DNA of 64,000 nucleotides from Amorphoplanes friuliensis DSM 7358 (GTDB lineage: Bacteria; Actinomycetota; Actinomycetes; Mycobacteriales; Micromonosporaceae): NCBI RefSeq assembly GCF_000494755.1, contig NC_022657.1, positions 1 to 64,000 on the forward strand. The letters run 5' to 3'. How positions within the stretch are numbered: position 1 is the stretch's first letter; every line of letters begins with the position of its first letter. The notes beneath the pieces are model-generated. The model saw only the letters and a list, made by a program, of their open reading frames with translations. It searched no databases and was not told the DNA's origin. Positions 30,779 through 39,243 of the stretch are shown here, piece by piece. The position numbers were made by a program, and so were the translations under genes.

Positions 30779-31312
30779 ATGGGGGCGGCATGGCGGGACC
30801 ACAGCACGACGATCCTCATCGCGCTGGTGGTGCTGCCGATCGGCGGTGCGGTGGTCTACCTGTGGCGACGCCGGACTGTGAGCTCGCGCGAGGCGGTCGC
30901 GGAGATCGGGTTCTTCGCGATCACCCTGCCGTTCCTCGGCATGCTGTTCACGCCGCAGCCCTCACCACGGTCGATCGATCTTGTCCCGCTGCACGACCTG
31001 CCGTCGTGGTTCTCGGGTGATCCGGGAACGGCGCTCGCACAGATCGTCGGCAACCTCCTGGTGCTCGCCGGCTTCGGTTTCCTGCCGGTCCGCTTTGCCG
31101 TTCTTGCCTCGCTGCCGCGGATCCTCGCGCTCGCCGTCAGCTCCGCCGTTCTCATCGAGACCTTGCAATGGGTGCTGGCGATCGGACGGGTCTCCAGCAT
31201 CGACGACGTGCTGATCAACACCATCGGCGCCGTGCTCGCCGCCGCTCTGACCCGGCCGTGGTGGGCCGCGGGGAGAGCGGCCCCAAAACGTCGGAGCCTC
31301 CCTGTAGCGTGA
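30779..31312 (+). CDS. VanZ-like family membrane protein
   Basis: A 177-aa protein with four to five membrane helices and the VanZ-like features ITLPFLGMLFTPQPSPRSID...NLVGNLLVLAGFGFLPVRF (in pieces) and ETLQWVLAIGRVSSIDDVLINTIGA, where the polar SSIDDVLINTIG loop is characteristic. VanZ gives low-level teicoplanin resistance in enterococci; most actinomycete homologues have no proven role. ATG at 30779, 11 bases after the previous gene, probably the last gene of the sigma-ABC operon. Confidence 0.85.
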   Translation: MGAAWRDHSTTILIALVVLPIGGAVVYLWRRRTVSSREAVAEIGFFAITLPFLGMLFTPQPSPRSIDLVPLHDLPSWFSGDPGTALAQIVGNLLVLAGFGFLPVRFAVLASLPRILALAVSSAVLIETLQWVLAIGRVSSIDDVLINTIGAVLAAALTRPWWAAGRAAPKRRSLPVA

Positions 31313-31349
31313 GCGACCTCAACGCCGACGGGGAGGGCGAGAAACCTAC

Positions 31350-33110
31350 GTGAGCAACACCTTCCAGGTCGATCTTCGGGGCATCGTCGACCTGCTCAGC
31401 CACCATCTCTACGCGAGCCCGCGGGTCTACGTGCGCGAGCTGCTGCAGAACGCCGTGGATGCGATCACCGCGGTGCAGCACGACGAGCAGGCCACCGCCG
31501 GACACGTCAGCATCGAGTCGTCGGACACGACCGGCGACGGCAGCCTGCGCATCGCCGACAACGGGATCGGTCTCACCGAGGAGCAGGTTCACGAGCTGCT
31601 GGCCACGATCGGGCGCAGCTCCAAGCGTGACGAGCTCGGCTTCGCCCGGCACGAGTTCCTCGGCCAGTTCGGCATCGGGCTGCTCTCCTGCTTCCTCGTC
31701 GCCGACGAGATCCGCGTGCACACCCGCCGCGCCGGCTCGCCGGCCGTGCTGTGGACCGGTTACGCGGACGGCCGCTATGACGTGAAGCCCGGCCCGGAGC
31801 GCGAGCCCGGCACCTCCGTCACGCTGGTGCCCCGCCGCGGCGCCGAGATGTTCCTGGTCGGTGCGACCGTCAACCAGCTCGCCACCCTCTACGGCTCGCT
31901 GCTGCCCGTCGAGGTCACCGTCGACGGTGCGAAGGTCACCGCCGGCGAGGTCCCCTGGGCCGCGGGACGCCGGGCCTCCATCGCCTACGCGGAGCAGACC
32001 CTCGGCTTCACCCCGTTCGACGTCATCGAGCTGAACGTGCCCGAGGCCGGACTGACCGGCGCGGCCTACGTGCTGCCGACGCCGGTCAACCCGGCCACGC
32101 GCGGCGGTCACCGCGTCTACCTCAAGCGGATGCTGCTCGCCGAGGCCGTCGAAGGTCTGCTGCCCGAGTGGGCGTTCTTCGCGCGGTGTGTCGTCGACAG
32201 CACCGAGCTGCGGCCGACCGCCAGCCGTGAGGCGCTCTACGACGACAGCCTGCTCGAGGCCACCCGTGAGGCCATCGCCGATCAGCTCCGGGGCTGGCTG
32301 GTCCGGCTGTCGTCCTCCGACCCGCGCCGGCTCGCCGAGTTCCTGCGCATCCACCACCTCGGTGTGAAGGCGCTCGCCCTGCACGACGACGAGATGCTGC
32401 GCCTGGTCGAGCAGTGGTGGCCGATGGAGACCAACACCGGTCAGACCACCCTCGCCGAGTTCCGGGCCCGTCACGGCCTCCTTCGGTACGCCGCCACGAC
32501 CGACGAGTTCCGGCAGCTCGCAGCGGTTGCGGCGGCGCAGGACATCGGGCTGATCAACGGCGGCTACACGTACGACGCGGAGATCATCGAGCGGCTGCCG
32601 CAGCTGGACCGGGAGATCAAGGTCGAGCGGCTGGAGCCCACCGATCTTGCGACCCGTTTCGAGGCGCTGGACGCGGCCACCGAGCTGCGGTTGCGGCCGT
32701 TCCTGTCGGCGGCGCAGCGCAGGCTCGACCGGCTGGGCTGCGAGGTTGTCGTGCGCACCTTCGAGCCGGCCAACCTGTCGGCTCTCTACCTGGTCAGCCG
32801 GGCGGCGCACTTCCACGAGGAGTTCACCGCCACCCGCGAAAAGGCCGACGACCTGTGGGGTGGCGTGCTGGACGCGCTGGCCGACACCGAGGCGCCCGAG
32901 CGCCCCCAGCTGGTGCTCAACCACCGCAACCCGCTGGTGCGCCGGGTGACCGCCCTGGGCGATCCCGATCTGACCGCGCTCGCCGTCGAGGCGCTCTACG
33001 GCCAGGCGCTGCTGCTGGGATATCACCCGATCAGGCCCGCGGACGCGGCGCTGCTCAACACGTCGTTCCTCGGCCTGCTGGGCCGGGCCGTCCCGGGGGA
33101 GGACCGGTGA
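31350..33110 (+). CDS. Hsp90 family chaperone (divergent HtpG paralogue)
   Basis: A 586-aa GHKL ATPase of the Hsp90 family. The ATP site is intact: ELLQNAVDAI (Glu30, Asn34, Asp37), RIADNGIGLTEEQ (DNGIG 70-74), GQFGIGLLSCFLVADE (105-120) and GTSVTLVP. Middle and C-terminal domains are present but the protein is shorter than typical HtpG (about 620-640 aa) and lacks any MEEVD-like tail (it ends VPGEDR). GTG start. Its stop overlaps the start of a large TPR protein gene (GTGA), suggesting the two act together. Confidence 0.9.
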   Translation: MSNTFQVDLRGIVDLLSHHLYASPRVYVRELLQNAVDAITAVQHDEQATAGHVSIESSDTTGDGSLRIADNGIGLTEEQVHELLATIGRSSKRDELGFARHEFLGQFGIGLLSCFLVADEIRVHTRRAGSPAVLWTGYADGRYDVKPGPEREPGTSVTLVPRRGAEMFLVGATVNQLATLYGSLLPVEVTVDGAKVTAGEVPWAAGRRASIAYAEQTLGFTPFDVIELNVPEAGLTGAAYVLPTPVNPATRGGHRVYLKRMLLAEAVEGLLPEWAFFARCVVDSTELRPTASREALYDDSLLEATREAIADQLRGWLVRLSSSDPRRLAEFLRIHHLGVKALALHDDEMLRLVEQWWPMETNTGQTTLAEFRARHGLLRYAATTDEFRQLAAVAAAQDIGLINGGYTYDAEIIERLPQLDREIKVERLEPTDLATRFEALDAATELRLRPFLSAAQRRLDRLGCEVVVRTFEPANLSALYLVSRAAHFHEEFTATREKADDLWGGVLDALADTEAPERPQLVLNHRNPLVRRVTALGDPDLTALAVEALYGQALLLGYHPIRPADAALLNTSFLGLLGRAVPGEDR

Positions 33111-35965
33111 GCAAGTCCAGCGAAGAGCTGTGGGGGCTGCTCCGCGAGGCTCACCGGATGCCGTACGGCGCCGCGCAGATCGCCCTGGTCGAGCAGGTCA
33201 TGCGGCATGCGGACGCGCTCGGTGACCGGGAGCTCGGCTATCAGGCACGCATCCTCGCGACCACCGCTTACACGTACGGCGGTGAGGTCGCGAAGTCGTT
33301 CGTGACGTTCTCCTGGTGTCTGAGCGACTTCGACCGGAACCCAGCGCCGTTCCACGCCCGCAGTCAGCACACGCTGTTCTGGCACTTCAAATACATGGTG
33401 TCGGCGCTGACGAAGTTCCCGGAGGTGCCGCTCGCCCGCACTCACGCGGTGCTCGACGACATGGAGCGCCGGTACCGCGAGGCGGGCCACAGCCTGCAGG
33501 CCGTGCACAAGCACCGGTATGTGGTGGCCAACCACGTCGGGCTCGAGGACGAGGCCGACGCGCTCTACGAGCGGTGGAACACCACGCCCCGCGACGATCT
33601 CTCCGACTGCGCGGGCTGCGACCCGTCGTCGCAGGTTACCTACCTGTCGCAGCGGGGACGGGACGAGGAGGCGGTCGCACTCGCCGAGCCGGTGCTGGCC
33701 GGTCAGCTCACCTGCAACGAGCAGCCGCAGACGATCCTTCGTGGACTGATGGTGCCCTATCTCCGGACGGGCCGGCTGGACCAGGCCGCGGACGCGCACC
33801 GACGGTCCTACCGGTTGATGCGCGGCAACCTCGCCGACCTGTGGGACATCGGCGACCACATCGCGTTCTGCGCCCGCACCGGCAACGAGCACCGCGGCCT
33901 GGAAATCCTCCAGCGCCACATCGACTGGCTCGAACGCGCGCCCTCACCGGCTGCGGGCATGAACTTCGCAGCATCCTCAGCACTCCTGCTGCGCCGGCTG
34001 GCAGCCCTCGGCCACGGCGACACGGTCGTGCACCGCCGCGAAAAGGGCGACATCACCGCCGCGGCGCTGGGCGACGAGCTCGCGACCTACGCGACTGAGC
34101 TGGCGCTGCGCTTCGACGCCCGCAACGGCACGACAACCCAGAGCCGGCAGATCGCGGACGAGATCTCCGCCGAACCGTTCGACGTGGTGCTCCCGCTCTC
34201 CCCGTCCACGCGCCGCCGGCCGAACGCCGAGCCCCGGCCCAGGCCGGTGGAGCCGGTCGACGTCCCGGCCGACGCCGACGCGGACACCCTCCTCGACCTC
34301 GCCGAAGAGCACGAGAACGCCGACCGCGAAGACGCAACGGACGCAATCCTCGCCATCTACGACGCCCGCTTCGGCACCCCCACCCCGCCCGCTGCGGACC
34401 TCGAGGGCTTGGGGACGGTCGAGGCCATTCGGCAGGCTCGGCGGGCGATGCTGCTCGGCGGGCAGCTGTGGCGGGCTGACGATCAGGAGGGCACGGCCGC
34501 GGCCTGGCGGCGGGCGATCGACCTGTTCATCGCGGCCGGCAGTGAGATCGACGCCTCGGTGGCGCGGGGGCGGCTCGGGGTGTCGATGGCGTTGGCCGGT
34601 CGGCCCGAGGAGGGCCGGAAACTGGTCGAGCCGGACACCGCGTACCAGCAGGAACACGGTGATGCTCGGAAGCGGGCGGCCGCCTGGTCACGGCTTTCAC
34701 TGATCAACCTCGTCGAGGATCGGCCCGAGGAGGCCAACGAGGCGCACGACAAGGCGGAGCAGGCTGCGGTCGAGACGGGTGATGCCCGGCTCATGGCGTT
34801 CTATCTGGCGCGGCGGGCGTCGAACAGGGCGGCGGCCGGTCGTAACGAGGAGGCTCTCGAAGCGGCGACCGAGGCCCGCGCCTACTTCCTGGAGCACGGC
34901 TCGGCTGAACGGCTGGCCGACGCGTCGGTGCTGTTCGGGCAGCTCACCCAGGATGCGGAAGCGGCGGTGGCCGCGTTCGGGGAGGTGCTGGCGGCCGGAA
35001 ATCCCGAAAGTGCGCTGACTGCCCGGCTCGGTCGTGGCCGTGCACTGGTTCACCTGGAACGGTTCGAGGAAGCCGTCGATGACCTGGTCGAGGCCGTCGC
35101 GCTCTGCGCCGAGCAAGATCTCGACGAGGGTGGTGCCTTTGTCCGGCAGGAGCTGGCGGACGCCTACCGGCAGGCGGGCCGGATCGTGGAGGCCGCCGAG
35201 GTCGGTGAGGAGGCCCTCGCCGGTCTGGAACGTCTCGGGCACGACGAGGCTGCCGACAACACGCGGTTCCTGCTGGCCGGTCTCTATCGGGAGCTCGGTG
35301 ACAACACCGGTTCGCTGGCGTTCTACGAGACGTTGGTCGAGCGGCTGGGTGACAACCCGGCCGGTCGGGGGCAGATCCGGGAAAACGGCGGTGACCTGCT
35401 CTTCCGGCTGGACCGTGATGCCGTGGCGGCCGAGTGGTTCGGTGCCGGCGCCGAAGATCTGCGGGTTGCGGGAGATCCGGTGGGCGAGCTGCGGCTGCTG
35501 CGGCGGCGGGTGATGGCGCTGCACTGGGCCGATGATGTGCCCGCTGCCGAGGAGACCTTTCAGCAGGCCGACCGTAAGCACGCCGGCATGACGGCCGAGG
35601 CTGCTCAGCAGCCGGACGCTGTCTGGGAGCGGGCGATGCTCGGGTTCGAGATGAGCCGGTTGCTGCTGGCGCGCGGGCGAGCCGCCGAGGCTGTGCCGTA
35701 TGTCACCGGTATGCCGGAGCGACTGCGGACGATCGGTGCCCGGAGTGAGGCCGAGCAGGTCTCGGCGATGCTCGGGGAGGCGCTGCTGCGGTCCGACCGC
35801 CCGCAGGAGGCCGAGGACCTGCTGTGGCCCGTGCTCGGCGAGATGGCTCAGGACGCGCCGTCGCGTCAGGTCACGGCCCGTGTGCTGGCCGAGGCGCTGG
35901 AGGCTCGGGGCGCGGATGAGCAGGCAGCGAGGCTGCGAAGGACAGAAGGTGTGGAGGAGGAGTAA
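33107..35965 (+). CDS. Large tetratricopeptide-repeat protein partnered with Hsp90
   Basis: A 952-aa soluble protein made mostly of helical repeats; TPR-like units with AxxxA...A...P spacing are clearest from about 440 to the end (for example DRPEEANEAHDKAEQAAVETGDARL, in pieces). An N-terminal ~340-residue helical domain and a Pro/Asp-rich linker (about 365-410) precede them. The frame is open far upstream, but GTG at 33107 overlaps the Hsp90 stop and begins MSKSSEELWGLLREAH. Function unknown; a co-chaperone or client adaptor role is inferred from coupling. Confidence 0.85.
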   Translation: MSKSSEELWGLLREAHRMPYGAAQIALVEQVMRHADALGDRELGYQARILATTAYTYGGEVAKSFVTFSWCLSDFDRNPAPFHARSQHTLFWHFKYMVSALTKFPEVPLARTHAVLDDMERRYREAGHSLQAVHKHRYVVANHVGLEDEADALYERWNTTPRDDLSDCAGCDPSSQVTYLSQRGRDEEAVALAEPVLAGQLTCNEQPQTILRGLMVPYLRTGRLDQAADAHRRSYRLMRGNLADLWDIGDHIAFCARTGNEHRGLEILQRHIDWLERAPSPAAGMNFAASSALLLRRLAALGHGDTVVHRREKGDITAAALGDELATYATELALRFDARNGTTTQSRQIADEISAEPFDVVLPLSPSTRRRPNAEPRPRPVEPVDVPADADADTLLDLAEEHENADREDATDAILAIYDARFGTPTPPAADLEGLGTVEAIRQARRAMLLGGQLWRADDQEGTAAAWRRAIDLFIAAGSEIDASVARGRLGVSMALAGRPEEGRKLVEPDTAYQQEHGDARKRAAAWSRLSLINLVEDRPEEANEAHDKAEQAAVETGDARLMAFYLARRASNRAAAGRNEEALEAATEARAYFLEHGSAERLADASVLFGQLTQDAEAAVAAFGEVLAAGNPESALTARLGRGRALVHLERFEEAVDDLVEAVALCAEQDLDEGGAFVRQELADAYRQAGRIVEAAEVGEEALAGLERLGHDEAADNTRFLLAGLYRELGDNTGSLAFYETLVERLGDNPAGRGQIRENGGDLLFRLDRDAVAAEWFGAGAEDLRVAGDPVGELRLLRRRVMALHWADDVPAAEETFQQADRKHAGMTAEAAQQPDAVWERAMLGFEMSRLLLARGRAAEAVPYVTGMPERLRTIGARSEAEQVSAMLGEALLRSDRPQEAEDLLWPVLGEMAQDAPSRQVTARVLAEALEARGADEQAARLRRTEGVEEE

Positions 35966-35970
35966 TCGAC

Positions 35971-35983
35971 TGAACGCCCGTTA
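35971..35983. promoter_or_regulatory. Palindromic operator TGAACGCCCGTTA upstream of the TetR gene
   Basis: Inverted repeat AACG-cc-CGTT. It matches the site at 42068-42080, read on the other strand, at 11 of 13 positions, the two differences being the central bases. It ends 22 bases upstream of the presumed -10 box at 36006, so a repressor bound here would cover the -35 region. Confidence 0.7.
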
Positions 35984-36005
35984 AGGCGCGGGCTTGACAG
36001 CGGGT

Positions 36006-36011
36006 TAGAGT
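36006..36011 (+). promoter_or_regulatory. -10 box of a probably leaderless tetR promoter
   Basis: TAGAGT fits the actinobacterial TANNNT pattern and lies exactly 6 bases before the GTG start at 36018, the spacing seen for leaderless transcripts. There is no ribosome binding site in front of the GTG. Confidence 0.5.
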
Positions 36012-36017
36012 GACGAG

Positions 36018-36620
36018 GTGACGGTAGATCAGCAGCAGCGTCCGGGCCCGCCGGCCCCCCGTCGGCGCTCGCGCCGGGACGAGATCCTCGAGATCGCGGT
36101 CGGCCTCTTCGCCGCCCGCGGCTATCACGGTGTGTCGATGGACGACATCGGCTCCGCCGCCGGTGTGACCGGACCGGCGCTCTATCACCACTTCGCCGGT
36201 AAAGAGGCCATGCTCGTGGCCGCGCTCATCCCCGTCAGCGAGGGCCTGCTGCACGGTGGCAAGGAGCGCGTGGAACGCCACCCCGACGACGCGCAGGCCG
36301 CGCTGACCGACCTGATCGAGTTCCACGTCGAGTTTGCGCTGGCCAACCCCGCGGTCATCGCCCTGCACCTGCACGAGCTCGACCGGCTGCCCGAGGAGCC
36401 GAAGAGGCAGATCCGCCGACTGCAGCGTCTGTACGTGGAGGAGTGGGTGGGCGTGCTGGCCATGCTGCGCCCCGAGCTCGAGGCGGGCGAGGCCCGCGTC
36501 CTGGCGCACTCCGCGTTCGGCCTCATGAACTCGACGCCCTTCCTGGGCGGCGAGGTCGACCGCCGCCGCCGGGCAGTCCTGCTCCGCGAGGCCACGGTCC
36601 ACGCCCTCATCGGCCGCTGA
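36018..36620 (+). CDS. TetR family transcriptional regulator
   Basis: A 200-aa repressor with an N-terminal helix-turn-helix (RRDEILEIAVGLFAARGYHGVSMDDIGSAAGVTGPALYHHFAGKEAML, in order) and a ligand-binding helical C-terminal domain with LHLHELDRLPEEPKRQIRR. It is first in a locus of acyl-CoA carboxylase and HMG-CoA lyase genes, so an acyl-CoA ligand is likely. Matching palindromes lie before its own promoter and before the carboxyltransferase gene, indicating autoregulation and regulon control. Confidence 0.93.
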   Translation: MTVDQQQRPGPPAPRRRSRRDEILEIAVGLFAARGYHGVSMDDIGSAAGVTGPALYHHFAGKEAMLVAALIPVSEGLLHGGKERVERHPDDAQAALTDLIEFHVEFALANPAVIALHLHELDRLPEEPKRQIRRLQRLYVEEWVGVLAMLRPELEAGEARVLAHSAFGLMNSTPFLGGEVDRRRRAVLLREATVHALIGR

Positions 36621-36631
36621 CCCTCCGAAAC

Positions 36632-36800
36632 AAACCCGCCGAACTCCAGAGCGCAGCCGCCGAACTCCCGGAAAGCGGCACCGAACTCCAGAGCAAGGAC
36701 CCCGGAAAGCTGCGCCGGACCCCGAAGCGCAGCCGCTGAACCCGGGAACGCGACCGCCGACCCCGGAACGCGGCCGCTGAACCTCGAAGTGCAGGCAGTA
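36632..36800. repeat. Eight degenerate ~20-bp repeats upstream of the biotin carboxylase gene
   Basis: The word GAACTCC or GACCCCGGAA starts at 36641, 36662, 36683, 36698, 36718, 36738, 36759 and 36779, i.e. spaced 21, 21, 15, 20, 20, 21 and 20 bases, within units like GCCGCTGAACCCGGGAACGC. The tract fills nearly the whole tetR to accC gap. The motif resembles, in reverse complement, words of the 2.6-3.4 kb tract (GGAGTCGG, GGAAGTCGG). Confidence 0.7.
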
Positions 36801-36817
36801 CGAGTGGGAAGGTCGAA

Positions 36818-38182
36818 ATGATCGAGTCGCTGCTCATCGCCAACCGGGGCGAGATCGCCCGCCGGATCATCCGGACCGCCAAGCGGCTCGGGATCCGGTC
36901 GATCGCGGTGTACTCCGAGGCCGATGCCGGCCTGCCGTTCGTGGCCGAGGCCGACGAAGCGGTCTGTGTGGGCCCGGCGAACCCGGCGCTGAGCTACCGC
37001 AACACCGAGGCGATCCTCGACGCCGCGAAGTCGAGCGGTGCGCAGGCCATTCACCCCGGGTACGGCTTCCTGAGCGAGAACGCCGACTTCGCCCGTACCG
37101 TCGAGGCTGCCGGGCTGGTGTGGGTCGGACCCGCCGCCGAGGCGATCACGGCGATGGGCGACAAGATCAATGCTCGGAATCTGATGGCGGAGGCCGGCGT
37201 GCCGGTCGCGCCCGGCACGCACGACCCGGCGGCGACGGTCGAGGCGGCGATCGAGGCTGCCGCGACCATCGGTTATCCGGTGATGGTCAAGGCCGCCGCC
37301 GGTGGTGGTGGCATGGGCATGGCCGTGGCGGACGACGAGGACGGGCTGCGCGCCGAGTACGACAAGGTCCGCGCGTTCGCCGAGCGGATGTTCGGTGACG
37401 GTTCGGTGCTGATCGAGCGGTACTTCCCGCGGGTGCGCCACGTCGAGGTGCAGATCCTCGGTCTGGCCGACGGCCGGGTGATCGCATTGAGCGAGCGGGA
37501 GTGCTCGGTGCAGCGCCGCAACCAGAAGCTGGTCGAGGAGGCGCCGTCACCGGCCGTGGGCCCTGAGCTGCGGGAACGTTTCCTGGCGGCGGCGGTCAAG
37601 GCCGGTGAGGCGGTCGGCTACCGCAACGCGGGCACCGTCGAGTGTCTGCTGGATCCGGCGACCGGCGAGTTCTTCTTCCTGGAGATGAACACCCGGTTGC
37701 AGGTCGAGCATCCGATCACCGAGCTGATCCACGGGATCGATCTGGTCGAGGAGCAGCTGCGGATCGCGTCCGGCGAGGCGCCGACGTTTGATCCCGCCAC
37801 GATCCACCCGACCACCGGGCACGCGATCGAGCTGCGGATCAATGCCGAGGATCCGAAGCGATTCATGCCGGGTCCCGGGGTGGTGACGACCTGGGTCGAG
37901 CCGAGGGGTGAGGGCGTCCGGGTCGACTCCGGGTACGCCCCGGACACGACCGTCACGCCGTTCTACGACTCGCTGATGGCGAAGTTGATCATCACGGGTG
38001 CGGACCGGGCGGAGGCGATCGCGCGGGCGCGTACGGCGGTGGCCGGTTTTGAGATCGTCGGCCCCAAGAACAATCTGCCGTTCTTCACCGAGTTGCTGGA
38101 GAACGCCGAGTTCCTGTCCGGTGACTACGACACCGGCATCGTCGGACGCATGCGAGAGAAGCCCAAGAAGCCGAAGGCGTGA
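36818..38182 (+). CDS. Biotin carboxylase subunit of an acyl-CoA carboxylase
   Basis: Carboxylates biotin with ATP and bicarbonate. The 454-aa protein is a stand-alone biotin carboxylase: ATP-grasp with the Gly-rich loop KAAAGGGGMGMAV, SERECSVQRRNQKLVEEAPS, FLEMNTRLQVEHPITE and the C-terminal domain ending ...DTGIVGRMREKPKKPKA. It is the size of E. coli AccC (449 aa). It has no biotin carboxyl carrier domain and no AMKM motif, unlike the ~650-aa alpha subunits usual in actinomycetes. ATG with GGGAAGG upstream. HMG-CoA lyase follows after 4 bases. Confidence 0.94.
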   Translation: MIESLLIANRGEIARRIIRTAKRLGIRSIAVYSEADAGLPFVAEADEAVCVGPANPALSYRNTEAILDAAKSSGAQAIHPGYGFLSENADFARTVEAAGLVWVGPAAEAITAMGDKINARNLMAEAGVPVAPGTHDPAATVEAAIEAAATIGYPVMVKAAAGGGGMGMAVADDEDGLRAEYDKVRAFAERMFGDGSVLIERYFPRVRHVEVQILGLADGRVIALSERECSVQRRNQKLVEEAPSPAVGPELRERFLAAAVKAGEAVGYRNAGTVECLLDPATGEFFFLEMNTRLQVEHPITELIHGIDLVEEQLRIASGEAPTFDPATIHPTTGHAIELRINAEDPKRFMPGPGVVTTWVEPRGEGVRVDSGYAPDTTVTPFYDSLMAKLIITGADRAEAIARARTAVAGFEIVGPKNNLPFFTELLENAEFLSGDYDTGIVGRMREKPKKPKA

Positions 38183-38186
38183 TGAC

Positions 38187-39068
38187 ATGACGGACACCGT
38201 CTCGATCCGCGAGGTCGCCCCCCGGGACGGCCTGCAGAACGAGGAGCCGATCGCGACCGACCACAAGGTCCGGTTGATCGACGCGCTCTCCCGTACCGGA
38301 GTCCAGCGGATCGAGGCCGTGTCGTTCGTCCATCCGAAGGCGATTCCGCAGATGGCGGACGCGGACGAGGTCTGGGCGCGGTCCTGGCACAACCCCGACG
38401 TCCGTTATTCCGCGCTGATCCCCAACACCCGTGGCGCCGAGCGGGCGATCCGGGCGGGCTTCCGGGAGATCGAGGTGGTGGTGTCGGCGAGTGACACCCA
38501 CAACCGCCGCAATCTCAACCGCTCGACCGACGAGTCGCTCGATGACATCACCGGTCTGATCCCGCTGATCCATGCCGCCGGCGCCACCCTCGAGGTGATC
38601 GTCGCGACGAGTTTCGGCTGCCCCTTCGAGGGTGACATCGACCCGAAGCGGGTGGCCTCCATCGTGGAGCGGGTCCGCGCCGACGGCGCCGACCGCATCG
38701 CGTTCGGTGACACCACCGGCATGGCGACTCCCCGCCGGGTGCGTGATCTTCTTTCCGGGGTACGCCCGGACCTGCTCCACTTCCACAACACCAGGGGTAC
38801 GGGGCTGGCGAACGTCCTGACGGCGCTGGAGCTGGGTGTGACGGAGTTCGACGCGAGCGTGGGCGGAATCGGCGGCTGCCCGTACGCCCCGGGGGCCTCC
38901 GGCAACATCGCGACGGAAGAGGTCGTGCACATGCTCGAGGACATGGGCATCAGCACGGGAATCGACCTGGAGAAGCTCATTGCTGTCGCCGAGCTGGCCG
39001 AAGGGCTGCTCGGGCGCACACTCCCGTCGGGTGTTCTTCGGGCCGGACCGCGTACCAGATTGGTCTGA
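38187..39068 (+). CDS. mvaB: Hydroxymethylglutaryl-CoA lyase
   Basis: Cleaves 3-hydroxy-3-methylglutaryl-CoA to acetoacetate and acetyl-CoA, the last step of leucine degradation. The 293-aa TIM barrel has REVAPRDGLQNE at the N terminus, GCPFEGD, FGDTTGMATP, the metal-binding HFHNTRG and the catalytic-cysteine signature SVGGIGGCPYAPGASGN. ATG at 38187 follows the carboxylase gene by 4 bases, so they are co-transcribed. Normally followed by other leucine-pathway genes; here those resume only at 42.1 kb. Confidence 0.94.
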   Translation: MTDTVSIREVAPRDGLQNEEPIATDHKVRLIDALSRTGVQRIEAVSFVHPKAIPQMADADEVWARSWHNPDVRYSALIPNTRGAERAIRAGFREIEVVVSASDTHNRRNLNRSTDESLDDITGLIPLIHAAGATLEVIVATSFGCPFEGDIDPKRVASIVERVRADGADRIAFGDTTGMATPRRVRDLLSGVRPDLLHFHNTRGTGLANVLTALELGVTEFDASVGGIGGCPYAPGASGNIATEEVVHMLEDMGISTGIDLEKLIAVAELAEGLLGRTLPSGVLRAGPRTRLV

Positions 39069-39243
39069 TTGGTCTCCGCTTTCCTGATCGGATTCGCGGG
39101 TGTTCGGTGCGATCTTTTTTCCTGAATGTCCGCGTGACCCCGGCTGTGTCGCTTCGTTACCAATACCGAGTGGCCGATATCGCCTCGTTCTTTCGACGGG
39201 CAGTCGGTCGCCGGTCACGAGTCGACGGCGAGGGGCGGGACCA

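Noticed and set aside
31215..33026. A 603-aa minus-strand frame opposite the Hsp90 gene
   Set aside because: Its length is impressive, but the plus-strand product has complete Hsp90 motifs and the minus product none.
35994..35999. TTGACA as -35 box of tetR
   Set aside because: The only good -10 (TAGAGT, 36006) is 6 bases away instead of about 17, so the pair is not a standard promoter.
39173..39180. GCCGATAT, close to the GCCGATAA -10 element of FliA/WhiG-type sigma factors, before the secreted 352-aa protein gene
   Set aside because: No matching -35 element at 15-17 bases upstream; the resemblance to a sporulation or motility promoter is too weak alone.
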